Origin: Cunninghamella blakesleeana
Taxonomy: Eukaryota; Mucoromycota; Mucoromycetes; Mucorales; Cunninghamellaceae
Direction: 5' to 3'
Assembly (NCBI GenBank): GCA_017871115.1
Contig: JAFCIZ010000001.1
Location: 2,771,501 to 2,835,500, forward strand
DNA length: 64,000 nucleotides
This document shows positions 1 through 13,739 of the stretch, piece by piece. Made by a program: the position numbers and the translations under genes. The first letter of the stretch is position 1; the number at the start of each line of letters is the position of its first letter. Below the pieces are notes generated by a model. It saw only the letters and a program-made list of their open reading frames with translations, was not told where the DNA came from and did not search any database.

Positions 1-3000
1 AACAACAACAACAACAGCCGGTCAAAGCTATTACCGAACAGCGTAAAGAAGATACTTTTTATCAGTCGTTACAAATACGTCTTCATCATTCAGTTGGTAG
101 TTTAAGTATAAGTCCTGCCTCTCGCGATGTCGTCTTAGCTGGGTAAATACATATAAAAATATTTTTTTCAGTATTGGTTATTTGTTAATAATAATAAAAA
201 CTAATGAATATTACTGCTATTATTATAACTATCTGTTTTTATATATTAAAAGCCGACAAGGTCTTGTTATCATCGATTTAGAAAATCCTTGGTTAATACC
301 ACGTATCTTACCACATATGTCAAAATGGGAAGTAGCTGATGTACAATGGAGTCCTTATGTAAGCCGTGAAGCTTGGGTAGCATCGACTGTAAGTAAATAA
401 AACCATAAGTAATAGAGTTTATTAAAAAAAAAAAAGCTATATTCACCATAATTATAAAATAAAAAATATATTTATATTTATTATATATATACATTGGATT
501 TAAAATAGTCAAATCAAAAATTATTGATATGGAATTTAAATTCAAGCTCGCAAGTGATTGAGCATACTATTCATGCTCATGCACGAGCTATATCCGATAT
601 AAACTGGTCTCCACATCATCCTGATATTGTAGCTACCTGTTCTGTTGATACTTATGTTTGCGTATGGGATCTTCGTTGTGCTGGAAATAGTCACCAAAGA
701 CGAGAAGATGATCTTTATTATAGACCCGCAAATTCTTTTACACCATGGAATGGTAATAAGATAGCTGCATATATATATATATATAGAAAATATAAAAATT
801 ACAAAGAATATTCTATTTTAATATAATATATATATTCCTTTTCTTTTTTTCATCTTAGCTGCTGCTACCCAGGTCAAATTTAACTTTAAAAATGAGTATT
901 TAGTTGCTTCCGCCCATGATAAAGATGTGAAAATATGGGATATGCGTGTAAATAATAATAGTATATTTATATATATGAACATGGTCCCATGGTAGTATGT
1001 TTAATAAAAATATTTTTTCCATTGCTATTTTTATTACTAAATTTTAAAATAGAAAGGAGCCGTCCCTATGACAAGTATTACTGCCCATTCAAAAAAAATA
1101 TACGGTATCGATTGGAGTAGACAAAACGATCATGATATTGTTACGTGTAGTTTAGATAAATTAGTTAAGGTAATTGAATTATATCTAATTATTAAAGGAG
1201 AAAAAATATAAAAATATAAAAAAATAAAATGATATTTATTGGCCTAATTTTTATTTTTATTCTTTAAAATGGCAGTATTGGAATATACATTCACCAGAAA
1301 AAGAAGAAGAAACCATTACAACTAATTCCCCTGTTTGGCGTGCAAGAAATACTCCTTTTGGCAACGGAGTACTTACAATGCCTCAACGTTCAGAATCAAC
1401 TCTTTATTTATATAATCGTGCAACACCAGAAAAACCAGTTCATTTATTTGAAGGTCATACTGATACAGTAAAAGAATTTGTTTGGAGATGGAAAGGCGGC
1501 CAAGCTAATGATGCGGGTAATAATATTTTATAATGACGACAATAATAAAGAATAAAAAATAAAACAAACATTAAATATAGAAATCAATAAATAGATTAAT
1601 TTATATATACTATTTAATTATAGATGATCGTGAGTTCCAATTAGTAACATGGTCTAAAGATCAAAATTTAAGGCTCTGGCCAGTATCTGAAGATATAATG
1701 AAGGTAAAAAAATAAAAATAAAAAAATAAAAAAAAACTTGGTATGATTAATTATATTAATTGTAAGTATATAATATTCATTATAGTCTGTTGGCCACTGT
1801 CCAAGTTCAAAAAAAACATGCTATAGGGTTCCTTCAAAAGCACTTGGTTCAAATGGTATCTACCACTCGCATTCTTTTCAAGAAACACCAGTAGAGGATG
1901 AAAAAACTGATGAACGCTCGCTCTCAGTAGCAGCAGCTATAGCACCTATCAAATTGATACCTTCTAATACATCAGCTTTCAATGGATCTATTGGGAATTA
2001 CTCAACAGGTTACAATTTTACATCCAATGCATATCGTGAACAAAAATATACCATCAATCCTTTGTTATGGATGCAAAATGTGAAAACAATTACACCCAAT
2101 AATGATTTGAAAAAAAATACGTCAACAGAAAATACATATCAATCCTTAGCAGAAGAATTATCAATTGTGTTAAATAAATATGCTAGTGTGGGTGTCAAAA
2201 CGGAAAAGGTAATTTAATACACTCGCACATGCATACATCTATAAACATAAACTAGGTAAAATAAGAAATTAAAATGAATTTTTTTTTATGTCTTTATATG
2301 TATATTATTTTAGGTGGATGCTGCTGCTCGAACATGCACTATATCTTTACACGGACAATGGTTTGAATCTGGAACAACATTTTTAAGAATTACAATTCGC
2401 TTTAGCCAGCAATACCCCGACAACAGCCCACCTGAGTTTGACATTCAAAAAAATAGTATGATATCCATTTATTATAGAACCCATATTGCTCAAGATTTGA
2501 ATGCCTTAGCATCAAGTTATACTTCACAAAACCGATGGTGTTTAGAGCCTTGTATTCGCTACTTATTAGGTGAAACTATGCAAGAAGAAGAATCACATTT
2601 TAGAAGCGGTGTTTCTTCCAATGCAGTAATGCCAAATAATACAAAGATGGATGCAACTAATTTAAATGGACATGGTCAGTATGATGATGAGTCAGCTGGG
2701 CTTGCTACTTTTAATGATACTGGAATGAATAAAGACTCACCTAATCAATCAAATACAAATTATGTTGGTAATTGGAATAGTGCTGCCGTGGGCGAAGCTG
2801 ACTCTGATGATGAAATATTTGTTGGTCCCTCATTTATGGTAAATAAAAACAATAAAAATAACTAGAGTATATAAAATAGTAATAATAACTAAAATATATA
2901 AAATAATAAAATAAAAATGTATATAATATTAATAGTAATAATAATAATAATACTTTTTAAACATAGGGCGGATATGGTATGACTAATGGAAAACGTGGTA

Positions 3001-5710
3001 GTTTACAAAGTGAAAAAGGGATTGTACTTGATTTATCTTCCAAGCAATCTGTTGATGAAAAGGTTCCATTTCCTCGTTTATGTGGTGGCGTATTCTCGGG
3101 AAGCGGTAATAGATTATTTATTTTTATTTTATTTTATTTTTTCTATTTAATTAGATATGATGATGCTGATGAAGTTTTATATATTTATAAATTTATTTAA
3201 ATTTATTCATACTCTAGGTCAGCTTGTGTGTTTCTTTTCTACTCTTCGTGATCCGAAAAAAGGTGCAAATAGAAACGATAACAAATCTAAACAAGATGTT
3301 AGTTCTTCAAGTAATACAAATAGTGGTGAATACTTTGAAAACACTTATCAAGATTTTTATAAACATCCAAAGTCATATGAACAATTTGAAGAATATAAAG
3401 AAATTGCTGCTATGTCACGTCAAGGAAGAAATGCTACTGTTGTAGTCAATGGTTCTGGTACATTTGGTGAATATACATATGATGATGATCCTGATGATAT
3501 TGATGACGGATTGGCAAATATGGCATCTATTTATTTCAAACCTGATGTAAGTATATTAGTAATATAAATATCATTAATATGACTTTATTACAAGTATTAA
3601 TTTTCATTTATTTACTTTTTTATTATTATTTTTTTCTCCTTATATCTACTAGGGAATGGCATTGGATTCTTCAATAAAGCCTGACGATAGTCTATTATAC
3701 CATGGTTCCAAATCTGATCAAATTACACATAATATTACGATATTTGATTGCTCAGACATAATGCCATTTGATCCTTGGTTGGCTAAAGAATTCATGTGAG
3801 TAATCTATTTATGATTCTATTTTCTAATATAATGTTTATTTATGATATTTTTTCTAATATAATACTTAATCATATACTTGATATATATGTACATTTATTT
3901 TTTTTTTAAAAAAAAAAATAGATTATCTACATGTAGCCCAACCGATGCTTGTAAACATAATGCAAAAGTAGCAAGTGTTCATGATCGTGAAGATTTAGCT
4001 CAAATTTGGAAAATTTGTATGGAAATTTTACGCGAATGTGTACCTTTAGAAATCACTGATTTAAACTTGATTGATGAATTATTAAATAAACAACATGATT
4101 TACTTCCACGACCAACACATACTACATCCTCAAAAAATAATAGAACACAATCAGATACTGAGTCACCTTTAGGAAAACAAACGACCAATAAAACTACGGC
4201 TGAGTCAAATGATTATAAAGAAGAAAAGGTGGATTATAATTATAGAGATGCTACTATTAAATTACTTTATGAATTACCAAAACAGCAAGTACGTTGGGGC
4301 TCACATCCTCTTGGACAAAAATTGGTTGATAATATGTAAGTTATTATTTTATTAATATATATATGACAATGGTAACATTTTAAATGAAAAGTTCATTAAA
4401 CAACATTTTTCTTTTTTTTTTTTTCTATTCATCTACGTATACAAAGTTTACAACATTTTATTCGCATTGGCGATATTCAAATGGCTGCATTGCTTTCCTG
4501 TTTATTTCAAGATATTCAAATTCCAATACATAAACCATCACGTCATGAAATTAGAAAATTAAAATCATGGAATTCAAAAGACTATATATTATCTAGTACT
4601 AGTGGTGATTTATTATATAAACCAACAAATGTAGATTATTTTTCAATCAAGAAAACAAGACAAAACATACATAGAACAAACTCTGGACCTAACTTGAATA
4701 GTAATTCAAACGTACCAAATCGTAATAATAATCAGCTTCAGCTCAGCCAATCTTATGGGACAAAAGGTACCAACTTTTTATCTTATTTTTGGGATAATAA
4801 TGATCGACGTACGTCACCTTCTTCAGAGAAACAAGCACTTATGGATACACCTTCTGAAATTACAGAACCTTTAGCAAATAGTAATAGTAATAATTTAGCC
4901 AATAGAATTACGAATCGACCGCAATCGTGGATGACATCTTATTCTGGAGTAAAAATACCTAGCAATACGGCGCCTGGTGTACGTACTGTAGCAGGTAGTC
5001 AGGGATCTAGTCATTCATACATGTCAGCACCATCTGGGCTAGTTAGTCCTTATATAGCCAATTTTCCTAACTTTACTTTACTTCCTACATCTAGCACATC
5101 TGTACCTTTGCCATCACCAGGTGTTGTTCCTTATCAACCATTCATTGTTGCTAACAAAGAAGGTACCGTATTACAATGTGATGATTTATCTATTCAATTT
5201 AATAATATGGAATGGTTTGATAGTGAAAAAGAATTTGTATACAATCATATACCATTATTATCACCGAAAAAATCTGGCCAATATGATGTGACACGAATGA
5301 ATTATGCAGATCTATTATACCGATTGGATTTATGGGAAAGGCGTGCAGAAGTATTAAAATGTGTTAATCCTAAAAACAATATATCCTCACCCTCATCCTC
5401 CTCTTTCTCCTCACAACATCATATAAAATCAAAAGAAAGAACAATGGAAGTCCAGGTCAATTGTCATATGTGCGATGCTCAAGTCATTGGTACGGAAAGA
5501 ATGTGTTATCAATGTAGAAAAATTCGTACTCAAGTCAATTGTAGTATTTGTCACCAATTGGTTAAAGGATTGGTCAACTTTTGTATCAATTGTAAGCATG
5601 GAGGCCATAGTAAACATATAAAGGAATGGTTTAATGAATACGATGTATGTCCCACTGGTTGTGGATGTCATTGTTTAATTGAAACAAAGGACTATGGAAT
5701 TATATCATAA
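1..5710 (+). CDS. WDR59: WDR59 / Sea3-like GATOR2 (SEA) complex subunit, 5' end missing
   Basis: Subunit of the vacuole/lysosome-associated GATOR2 (yeast SEAC) complex that relays amino-acid status to TORC1. The window opens inside the gene. Fourteen exons join in one frame (about 1427 aa visible): <1-142, 253-388, 509-752, 859-947, 1053-1169, 1276-1516, 1624-1703, 1786-2208, 2314-2838, 2967-3105, 3218-3546, 3653-3795, 3922-4335, 4447-5710. The N-terminal part holds WD40 repeats (for example CVWDLR and VKIWDMR). An RWD-like domain follows around 2314-2580 (TISLHGQWFESG...FSQQYPDNSPPEF). The C-terminus is a Cys/His zinc module (CHMC, CYQC, CSIC, CINC, CPTGCGCHC), as in WDR59-type proteins. Ser/Asn-rich linkers separate the domains. 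WDR59 is preferred over WDR24 or MIOS because of the WD40-RWD-zinc order. Exon borders are inferred from GT/AG sites and frame. Confidence 0.88.
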
Positions 5711-6299
5711 ATGAACTATTATTATTATTACTGTCATTGTTTTTTTATTATTTTACTTTTATTTTACAATTAAAATTGTCTAGTTTTAAATACTCTTTTT
5801 TTATATATAAAAAAAAAAAAAAAAAAAAATAGGTATATAATATCAAATTCAATTTATTTAATAAAAACAAATTACAATCAAGACATACCATAGCTATATA
5901 AATTGTTTTATTCATGGGATATGTTTATAATATTATTTTATTTTATTTTTTTGATGATTATATTTATGCATGAAAAAAAAAAAAAAAGGAAAATAGAACT
6001 CTCATAAAAAATTTTAATTCTTTTGGGTTTTATTATATATACACTATGAAATTATTAGATATATAATGTAAATAAAAAATCATTCATAAATTATAATTTT
6101 ATAACGCGTTAATTTTTTTTACCTTCAAAATGAAAAAACCACTCTAAAACATGAAATAAAACGATGAAAAGAGTGCGACTAATTTTAAATCTCCTCCAGA
6201 AAAAAATCTAATGGTTTATAATTTTTTTTTTTTTTTAATTTCTGATGCTTCTTTTCCACTAAATAATTTTTTATTTTATTTTAATTAAAAAAATAAAAA
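5711..6299. other. Intergenic region between WDR59 and the glutaminyl cyclase gene
   Basis: AT-rich sequence with homopolymer A/T runs. It must contain the WDR59 3' end and the promoter of the next gene, since both are on the same strand. I see no ORF, RNA gene or repeat other than simple sequence. Confidence 0.6.
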
Positions 6300-7356
6300 A
6301 TGAAAATAGCTTTATTATTTTGTTTACTTTGCATTTTTAATAATGTTATATATGGATATAAAGTATTATCTAAAGATTCATTAGAAAAAATAGCAAAGTT
6401 ATCAAAGCCTGAAACGTTAGATATTCAAACTGGACGACTTTTAAAACCTTTTCTTGTTGAAAGAATCTCAGGCACCGAATCTAATGAACAAGTACGTGAA
6501 ATGATTATACAACACTTTCAACAATTAAAATGGAACATTGAGTTGGATACTTTTACCGCATCTACACCTTTAGGGGAAAAAAACTTTACCAATGTGATTG
6601 TGACTAAAGAGCCCTCAGCTCAACGACGTTTTGTATTGGCAGCTCACTTTGATTCCATGTATAGTCCTGATTTCAAGTTCATAGGTGCAACAGATTCGGC
6701 TGTTCCTTGCGGCATATTACTTTCTGTAGCAGAAACTCTAAACGATTATTTATCCAGTGATTCAGATTGGCGTATGACAGCAAATAATAAAAAACCTGAA
6801 GATACAACAACTCTTGAAATGATATTTTTCGATGGTGAAGAAGCCTTTAAAAAATGGTCAGACACAGATTCTATTTATGGAGCAAGACATTTGGCAGCTA
6901 GATGGGAACAAGAAAGTTTAATGAAATACCATCCTCAAACTGTGAAGCAAGCTAATCGTTTGCAATTATTAGATGTTTTAGTATTATTAGATTTGATCGG
7001 GACTCCTAATCCAAAGTTTCATGATTATTTCAGATCCACTAGTTGGCTTTATAATCATTTATCCAAATTGGAAGCTCGTCTCTTTTCTTATCAATTACTT
7101 GAAACTAAATCTAAGGATGGGCTTGCGTTAATACCTTCTTTACCTTCTGGTTTAACTGAAATGAAGTTTCAAAGTGGAGCTATTGGTGATGATCACATTC
7201 CTTTTATGCAACGTGGAGTTAATATTTTACATTTAATTCCTTTCCCTTTCCCTGAAGTTTGGCATAAAGAATCGGTAATATAAAAAATGAAACTAAAATA
7301 AAAAAAAAAATAAGGGAAAGGGAAGGAAAACAAGCTACAATAAATTTACTTGAGTA

Positions 7357-7390
<34 letters not shown>

Positions 7391-7500
7391 ATAATGCTGA
7401 TTGCCTTGATCCACCTACTATAAAAAACTTTGATATCTTATTTAGGGCATTTGTATGTGAATATTTGGAAATAGACCCTTCTCCGCATACTGAATTATAA
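6300..7500 (+). CDS. QPCT: Glutaminyl-peptide cyclotransferase (M28-type glutaminyl cyclase)
   Basis: Secretory-pathway zinc enzyme that converts N-terminal glutamine of peptides to pyroglutamate. Two exons, 6300-7274 and 7390-7500, give 361 aa. The first about 19 residues are a hydrophobic signal peptide (MKIALLFCLLCIFNNVIYG). The M28/QC fold is recognisable. It shows the metal-ligand region AAHFDS around residue 120, GATDSAVPCG with the second Asp, FFDGEEAF with the glutamates, and the late DDHIPF histidine. LHLIPFPFPEVWH near the end is typical of QC. The second exon encodes the C-terminal helix region (DNADCLDPPTIKN). Length matches animal and fungal QCs. A related M28 aminopeptidase is the only alternative, and the GATDSAVPCG and HLIPFPFP signatures favour QC. 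Confidence 0.9.
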
Positions 7501-7946
7501 ACCATTTTATCTTTAGCTACTTGATTATTTATTTGCTTACTGTCAATAAACAAAAACATCATTATATTTTATTTATATTTGAAAATTTTTAAACATATGC
7601 AAGGTTTATTTATTTACATGTAAGTGGAAAATAAAAATGAAGGGATATTCTCGATACGCCCAATTTTATTATTGTTTATGATGATTGCAACTGATAAAGT
7701 ACTATTTATTTATTTATTTCGCCAATCTAAACATGCAATCAATATATATTTTTAAATCTTTTTATTTATATTTATTTATTATTAGGGATATAGATAAATA
7801 ATATGACTATGAATTAAAATGGATAAAGATTACTATATAGTTATTTTATATATAATTTTAAATTTTATATATATCAATCACTAAAAAAAATTACTTGTAA
7901 AAATAACAATTATATATGAAAAAAAAAAAAAAAAAAAATAGAATCA
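7501..7946. other. Intergenic region between convergent genes
   Basis: Shared 3' flank of the glutaminyl cyclase gene (+) and SFC1 (-). It contains a run of A at about 7919-7938 and TA-rich stretches. No gene is visible. Confidence 0.6.
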
Positions 7947-9450
7947 TTATTTTCTAGCTGGTAAAATTTGAGTAGCAGGTTCAGAATCTTGTACTTTTTC
8001 AGTAAAAACATCAATCCATGACTTGACTTTTTCATATACCATGAATGTAACAGCTTGACCGGGAGCAACACGTAATACACGAGGTGTTAAACCTTTATAA
8101 AAAGCTCTAAAACCTTCCTTATAGTAAATTTCAGATGTAACAATTTTGAAACGTTCCCAACCAGAACCTTTGGCACTTGATTTTTGTATACGGGTTTTAA
8201 TAGTATCAATAGGTGCATTGGATAATGGACCCATGGCACCAGAAACACCACCAAGAATTAAATGTTGATATGATGGCAATTCTTCTAAATTTTGCCATTT
8301 TCTTGCTACCTTTTTGAATTCTTGATAAGCGGTAAAATTGGCAGCTTGATTTGTGGCTAAAAAATAAAATTTATATATATGATTTTAGGTATATTATATT
8401 ATTATTATTCCCCTTTATATATATATATATATATATTCTTTATCCCTCTCCTCCTCCTCCTCCCCCCCTTTTTTTTTTAATCGAGAATATTTTTTTGAAA
8501 GAATCCATACTTTTCGTCCCTCCCCTTGTTAATAATAAATAATAAACAATAATAAAACTTACCTTGTCTTAAAGCAGTTAAAGTAACACCTTTATATAAA
8601 GCACTAATACCTTCTTCTTTAACAATAGTATAAGCAGCATGAGGAGCATTACGATATTTAGGGATATCTAAAGGATCAGCCATAGAATGACGCTGAGCTT
8701 GCAAACGAATCTTGATCAAATCCATTGGTGAAACAACCATTACAGCTTCAGTGGTACCAGCAAGCTATTCATAATTAATGATAGTAGTAAAAATAAGAAT
8801 CATTATTATTATTATTATTATTATTATCTATTTAATTTATATGACTATTACTACTATTATTATTATTATTTACCAAACCAGCTAATAATGATGATAACAT
8901 AAATAATAATATTAAAAAAAAAAAAAGAGAGAGAGAGAGAAAGATTAATATATTTACATAAATACCTTTCTTTTTTCATTTACTCTTGATCACTATTTTT
9001 TTTTTTTTCCTTTTCATATTTTTCTTTTACCTAAAAATACAGCCTTGGTACTAACAATACCATTACTATCAGCTAATTGAGACTTGTAAAATTCAAAAGA
9101 ACTAAAACGAATAGCCATCTTTGGAACAATACCAGAAACAACAGCACCTAAACCTTTATACAAAGCCCAAAAAGATTCATTTTGAACAATTTTTAAACCT
9201 ACACCAAGAAATCCAACTCGTTGACCCTATAAATAAAAAAAAAATTCAATATTTTATTTTATATAAAATAGCAAAAATCACATATATTTTCAAAACTTAC
9301 AGCAGCATTTCTTACACCATTCTTTGATAATTGCATACGAACTTTAATAGTATCTAAAGGATGACAAGTACAAGCCTCCATAAACCCAGCAGCTCCACCA
9401 GCAACAAGATGAGTAACTAAAGAAGTTGGTTTTTTATTATCTCTACTCAT
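7947..9450 (-). CDS. SFC1: Mitochondrial succinate/fumarate carrier (SFC1/ACR1)
   Basis: Inner-membrane antiporter that exchanges cytosolic succinate for mitochondrial fumarate, needed for growth on C2 compounds. Five exons (transcript order): 9301-9450, 9031-9226, 8874-8881, 8563-8764, 7947-8356. They total 966 nt, or 321 aa, the size of the yeast protein. The three mitochondrial-carrier repeats carry the signatures PLDTIKVRMQ, PMDLIKIRLQ and PIDTIKTRIQ. LYKGLGAVVSGIVPKMAIRF and RVLRVAPGQAVTF are characteristic of the SFC1 subgroup. The third exon is only 8 nt (8874-8881). Without it the frame breaks and the conserved VFLAGLLAGTTEAV segment is lost. A short Lys-ending tail follows repeat 3. 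Citrate or tricarboxylate carriers are close relatives, but the match to SFC1 extends over the whole length. Confidence 0.92.
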
Positions 9451-10186
9451 TATATATTTATATTTATGATGATTTATTTAAAAAGAAAAGAAAAAATAGA
9501 AAGAAAAAGAGTAAGAAAAGGAAAAGAAGAGAAGAAAAGAAAGAAAACGAGAAAAAAAAAGGTTTATATATGCAAAAAGAAAGTATAAATGATTGGTTAA
9601 ATAAAAAGGGGTATGTATATAATGATTTAATAGACCAGTGCTTTTTTGTTTTGCTTCCCCTATTTTATTTTTACTTCCTTCTTGGCGTTAATTAAAACCT
9701 TAAGCTTTAACAATATGTTTAATATTAAATCAGAATATTATTAAAATCATAAGTACGTACATGAATACTATAATAGTATATAATATGATCTATTATAATA
9801 GTATACATGTACATACAAGCATACATATATACGTATATACATACATACATATATATATATATAATATGTTATAGTATAATAATCATAATAATAAAATCCA
9901 TATATAATATGATAATATATAACATATTGTTTATTATAAAATAATTAATAAAGATATTACTAATAGTTCCATGTAGAAAAACTCTACGTACAATCTATAT
10001 AAATATTTTGATATCTCCCTTTTTTAAATAAAATGGATATATATGGTTGATGATCATCCGAATTTAAGATTCCGGTAAATTTTTTTTAAGGTTTAGAATT
10101 TTTTTTATCTCTCTTATCCCTCGCTCGCTTTTCTTTTTTTTTTGTTTATTTTTTTTTTTTTTTTTATCACTTTATTTTATTGGCAT
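9451..10186. other. Divergent intergenic region (SFC1 / YME2 promoters)
   Basis: About 740 bp between the SFC1 start (-) and the YME2 start (+). It contains a purine-rich tract (9480-9560) close to the SFC1 start, TA and CATA microsatellites (about 9770-9870), and a T-rich/pyrimidine tract just before YME2. No ORF or RNA gene is recognisable. Confidence 0.5.
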
Positions 10187-10375
10187 ATGCTGACACGACT
10201 TTACCTTCAGTCATCTTATTGCCATACTGCAAAGACTAGTGCTCAATTGTACACTAGATCTTCTTTTCAGTTGTCAACAAGACGCGGTTTTAAATCCACT
10301 CAGTTTAAACGACTTGAAAATTCACTAGAAAACAATAAAATAGATAAAACTGCTGTAAGTTTTAAACTTTGCTAC

Positions 10376-10406
<31 letters not shown>

Positions 10407-10726
10407 GATTAGAATTTATTTATTTATATATACACTTGATTGATATATTATAGTTGACTAATGCTGAAGAAGTTATTAAAGATCAAACAGCTTTACTATA
10501 TTTAGATAATGTATACCCACTTAAGATGAATAACTTGGATCTACGACAATTCTTTTTTACAAATAGTAAACGTTCTTTGGAAAATATAGTTCATCACTGT
10601 ATACCAAAAGAAGGTTTGCCTCATCAATTCCAACTTCAAGATATCATTGGAAGGTACATTTAATAATAATAATAGTAATAATAATAATATATATAATAAC
10701 AATAGGAATAAAAGTAATAATAATAA

Positions 10727-10785
<59 letters not shown>

Positions 10786-13739
10786 ATAGTAATATGAATA
10801 AAAATAATAATAGGAATAATAACAATAGGAATAATAATAGTATTAACAATAATAATAATTAAAGGATCTAATTGATTTATATGGTATAAATATTTATTTT
10901 TTTTACTATACATAGATACAAAGATGGCGGAGCTATTGTCAGATTTGGGTTTAAAAGTGCTGATAAGGAAAAAATCGAAACATCATTAGAGATTGTAAAG
11001 GATATCAACAATTATTTATCTTCCAAGAGAACACTTGCACCTTATAATTTTCAACCTGTCAGATCCTTTTTAGTGAAAGGGCAACCATTTTTAGAAGATA
11101 TGGTCAGTCGATTTCCTTCTCTACGTATACGAATTGAATTTCAAGGTGAACCTATCAGTATTGAAAAACTTTATGGTCATTTAAGAACGTATGGTAGAAT
11201 TTATGATATTGCAGCTTATCCTAATCCAACTACTGGTAAAGACCCTTCAAGATACGCTATTGTTCAATTTACAAGAATTCGTTCAGCTACAAGTGCTAGG
11301 ACTTGTTTACATGGCTGTGTCATTGGAAATACAAGATTAAATATTCTTTACGAAAGTCAATTGGTAAAGTAGTGATATAGAATATATAGAATATACCTTC
11401 AAAGGTAATAATAATAATAATAATAGTGACATTTTTTTTTTGATCATCATCATCATTACCATTATTATTATTATAGCGTACAAATGTTGTTAAAGAATGG
11501 ATTCAAGATCATCCTAAAATTGCCATTCCATTTTTTGCTGCCATTGTAGCTGGTATCACGTATGCTATTTTTGATCCTCTTCGTGAATTCTGTATTATAT
11601 CTAAAATCACCCAACGATTTAATCCTGAAGAATACCGTCTCTATCGTTGGTTAAGACGTGAAACTTGGGCTAAACTTGTTCCTGTTGCTGAACTTGATAG
11701 AAATGCATGGGCTGATGATCCTGTTCATTTACAAAAATTACAATCTTGGTTCCGTGAAAAACCTGGTAAGTTTTAAAAAATAAATAATTAAAATATTTCA
11801 TATATTAATTTATCAATCTTTTTTTTTAAAAAAAAAAAATAAAAATAAAAAATAGAAACATTTATTATTGTTAGTGGTCCTAGTGGATCTGGTAAAAGTG
11901 AATTAGTAAAAGCTGCTTTAGAAAATAGAAAGTAAGTAGTAATACAATCATAAATTAAATATATATATATAATCTTTTAACTTTTATATATGCAAATTTG
12001 TACTAGAAATAAACTTGTTTTAGATTGTGAAGAATTAGTAAATGCTCGTAATAGATCAGAAGTTACCAAAATACTTGCAAAACAAGTCGGTTATTTCCCA
12101 GTATTTACTTGGATTGCATCACTTAGTACTTTATTAGAAACAGTTGTAGCAGCTACAACAGGTCAACCTACTGGGTTATCAACTACTCCTGAATCAATGA
12201 ATAAGGATATTTTGGAAATGGTTGGTGTGGCTATTGCTGATCTTGTTCCATTGGAAAAGAGGGAGTCTGCTCGTCGAATACTTGCTAAAAAGACATTAAC
12301 AGTTCGTCTTCAACGATGGGTTGGTAAAAATTTTGGTACACCTGAACAAAAAGAAGCAATTGAAGAATTGGAAGCTGATGATGAAATCGATAACTTTGAT
12401 CCTCGATCGGTTATCCCTGTTGTCTTTATTGATGGCTTTATGAAAGATACACCTAATAATCAATTGAATTGGAATGATATGGCTGAATGGGCTGCTTTAT
12501 TGGTTAAAAATGAAATCGCTCACGTCGTATTTGTAAGTTCAAATGTTGAATCTGGAAAAGTATTAGCAAAAGGTAACTATTAAAAACATATGAATTTATA
12601 TATATGCGTGTATGTTATTTAAATAATTGATTTTTTTTTCTTTTCAATTGATTTATTTAGCATTACCTGGTAAAAGTTTCTCAACTGTTAATTTGATGGA
12701 TGCTCCAAAAGAAGTCGCTTATAACTTTTTGTCTAGACATATAGGTAATATATATATATAGATATATAGATAATGTTGATGGAAATAATTAATCTTATAC
12801 ATATATATAGGTGCGGAAAAGATCAATGATGATTTAGAAGAAATTGTGGATGCCTTTGGTGGTCGTCTTAATGAACTTGAACAATTAGTACAAAAAATAA
12901 AATTAGATATTACTCCAAAAGGTAAATTATATATAAATAAATATAGATATATATATGTTTCCAAATTAAATTAAATCTTATTTATTTTTTAGATGCATTT
13001 AATGAAATTGTACAAAGAAACGTTATTGAAGTTAGAAAATATGGTTTTGGTGAATTAGTAGATGATGAAGATTATGATTTAGATTGGTCTGTCATTCAAT
13101 TTTGGGAAATTGTCAAATTATTAGCAAAAACAAAAACTGTAAGTATAATAGAATATAAATTGAAAGGATTTTTTTTTTAATATTTATAAATTCTTTATTT
13201 ATTTGCTTTTTTAATAGCTTAATTATGATGAAATGAAATGGGGTGATTTCTTTGATGGTAAAGATAAACCTATTCGAGCTATGGAACATGCTGATTTGAT
13301 CAACATTTTACATTATGATGGTAAGTTTATTTTAATATATATATATATATATGTATATATATGTATAAATACTAATACTATGGCATATATATATATATTT
13401 TTTATAGGACGTCCTAATTCCATTCGACCAGCTAAACCAATCTATTACACAGTATTTAAACGATTAACAGAAGATACAGTTTTTGCAGCTTCCATGGAAA
13501 TAGAAACATTTACATTTTTGAAAAAGGAAGCAACTGAAAAGTTGGCTAAAATACAAGATGAAATCATTTCTTTATCACAAGTATACAATGGTAAACCACC
13601 TCGTGAAATTGATCATCGTATTCGCTATTTATTATCCAAAGTAAAATCACTTCAATCCAACATTGAAGAATGTGAAAAGAAAATCAAACATTACACTGAT
13701 ATAGTTTCAAAGAGTTGGGTTGATACTTATAATGATTAA
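10187..13739 (+). CDS. YME2: Mitochondrial inner-membrane protein YME2/RNA12 (mitochondrial escape protein 2)
   Basis: Inner-membrane protein of the YME2/RNA12 family, involved in mitochondrial nucleoid structure and mtDNA escape. Eleven exons: 10187-10354, 10454-10653, 10916-11363, 11477-11765, 11856-11931, 12007-12572, 12661-12744, 12811-12921, 12993-13138, 13218-13320, 13408-13739. Together they encode 840 aa. The ATG at 10187 is chosen because it opens an Arg/Ser-rich mitochondrial presequence (LTRLYLQSSYCH...STRRGFKS). An RRM-like segment follows (RIRIEFQGEPISIEKLYGHLRTYG, then YAIVQFTR). Next is one membrane span around residues 284-304 (IAIPFFAAIVAGITYAIFDP). A P-loop lies near residue 376 (GPSGSGKS), and the RNA12 domain runs to a coiled C-terminus. 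The order RRM, membrane span, P-loop is diagnostic. Intron 2 (10654-10915) is unusually rich in TAA/TA microsatellite. Confidence 0.9.

Noticed and set aside
10541..10913. Poly-Leu/Ile and poly-Asn ORFs on both strands
   Set aside because: They arise from TAA/TA microsatellite in a YME2 intron.
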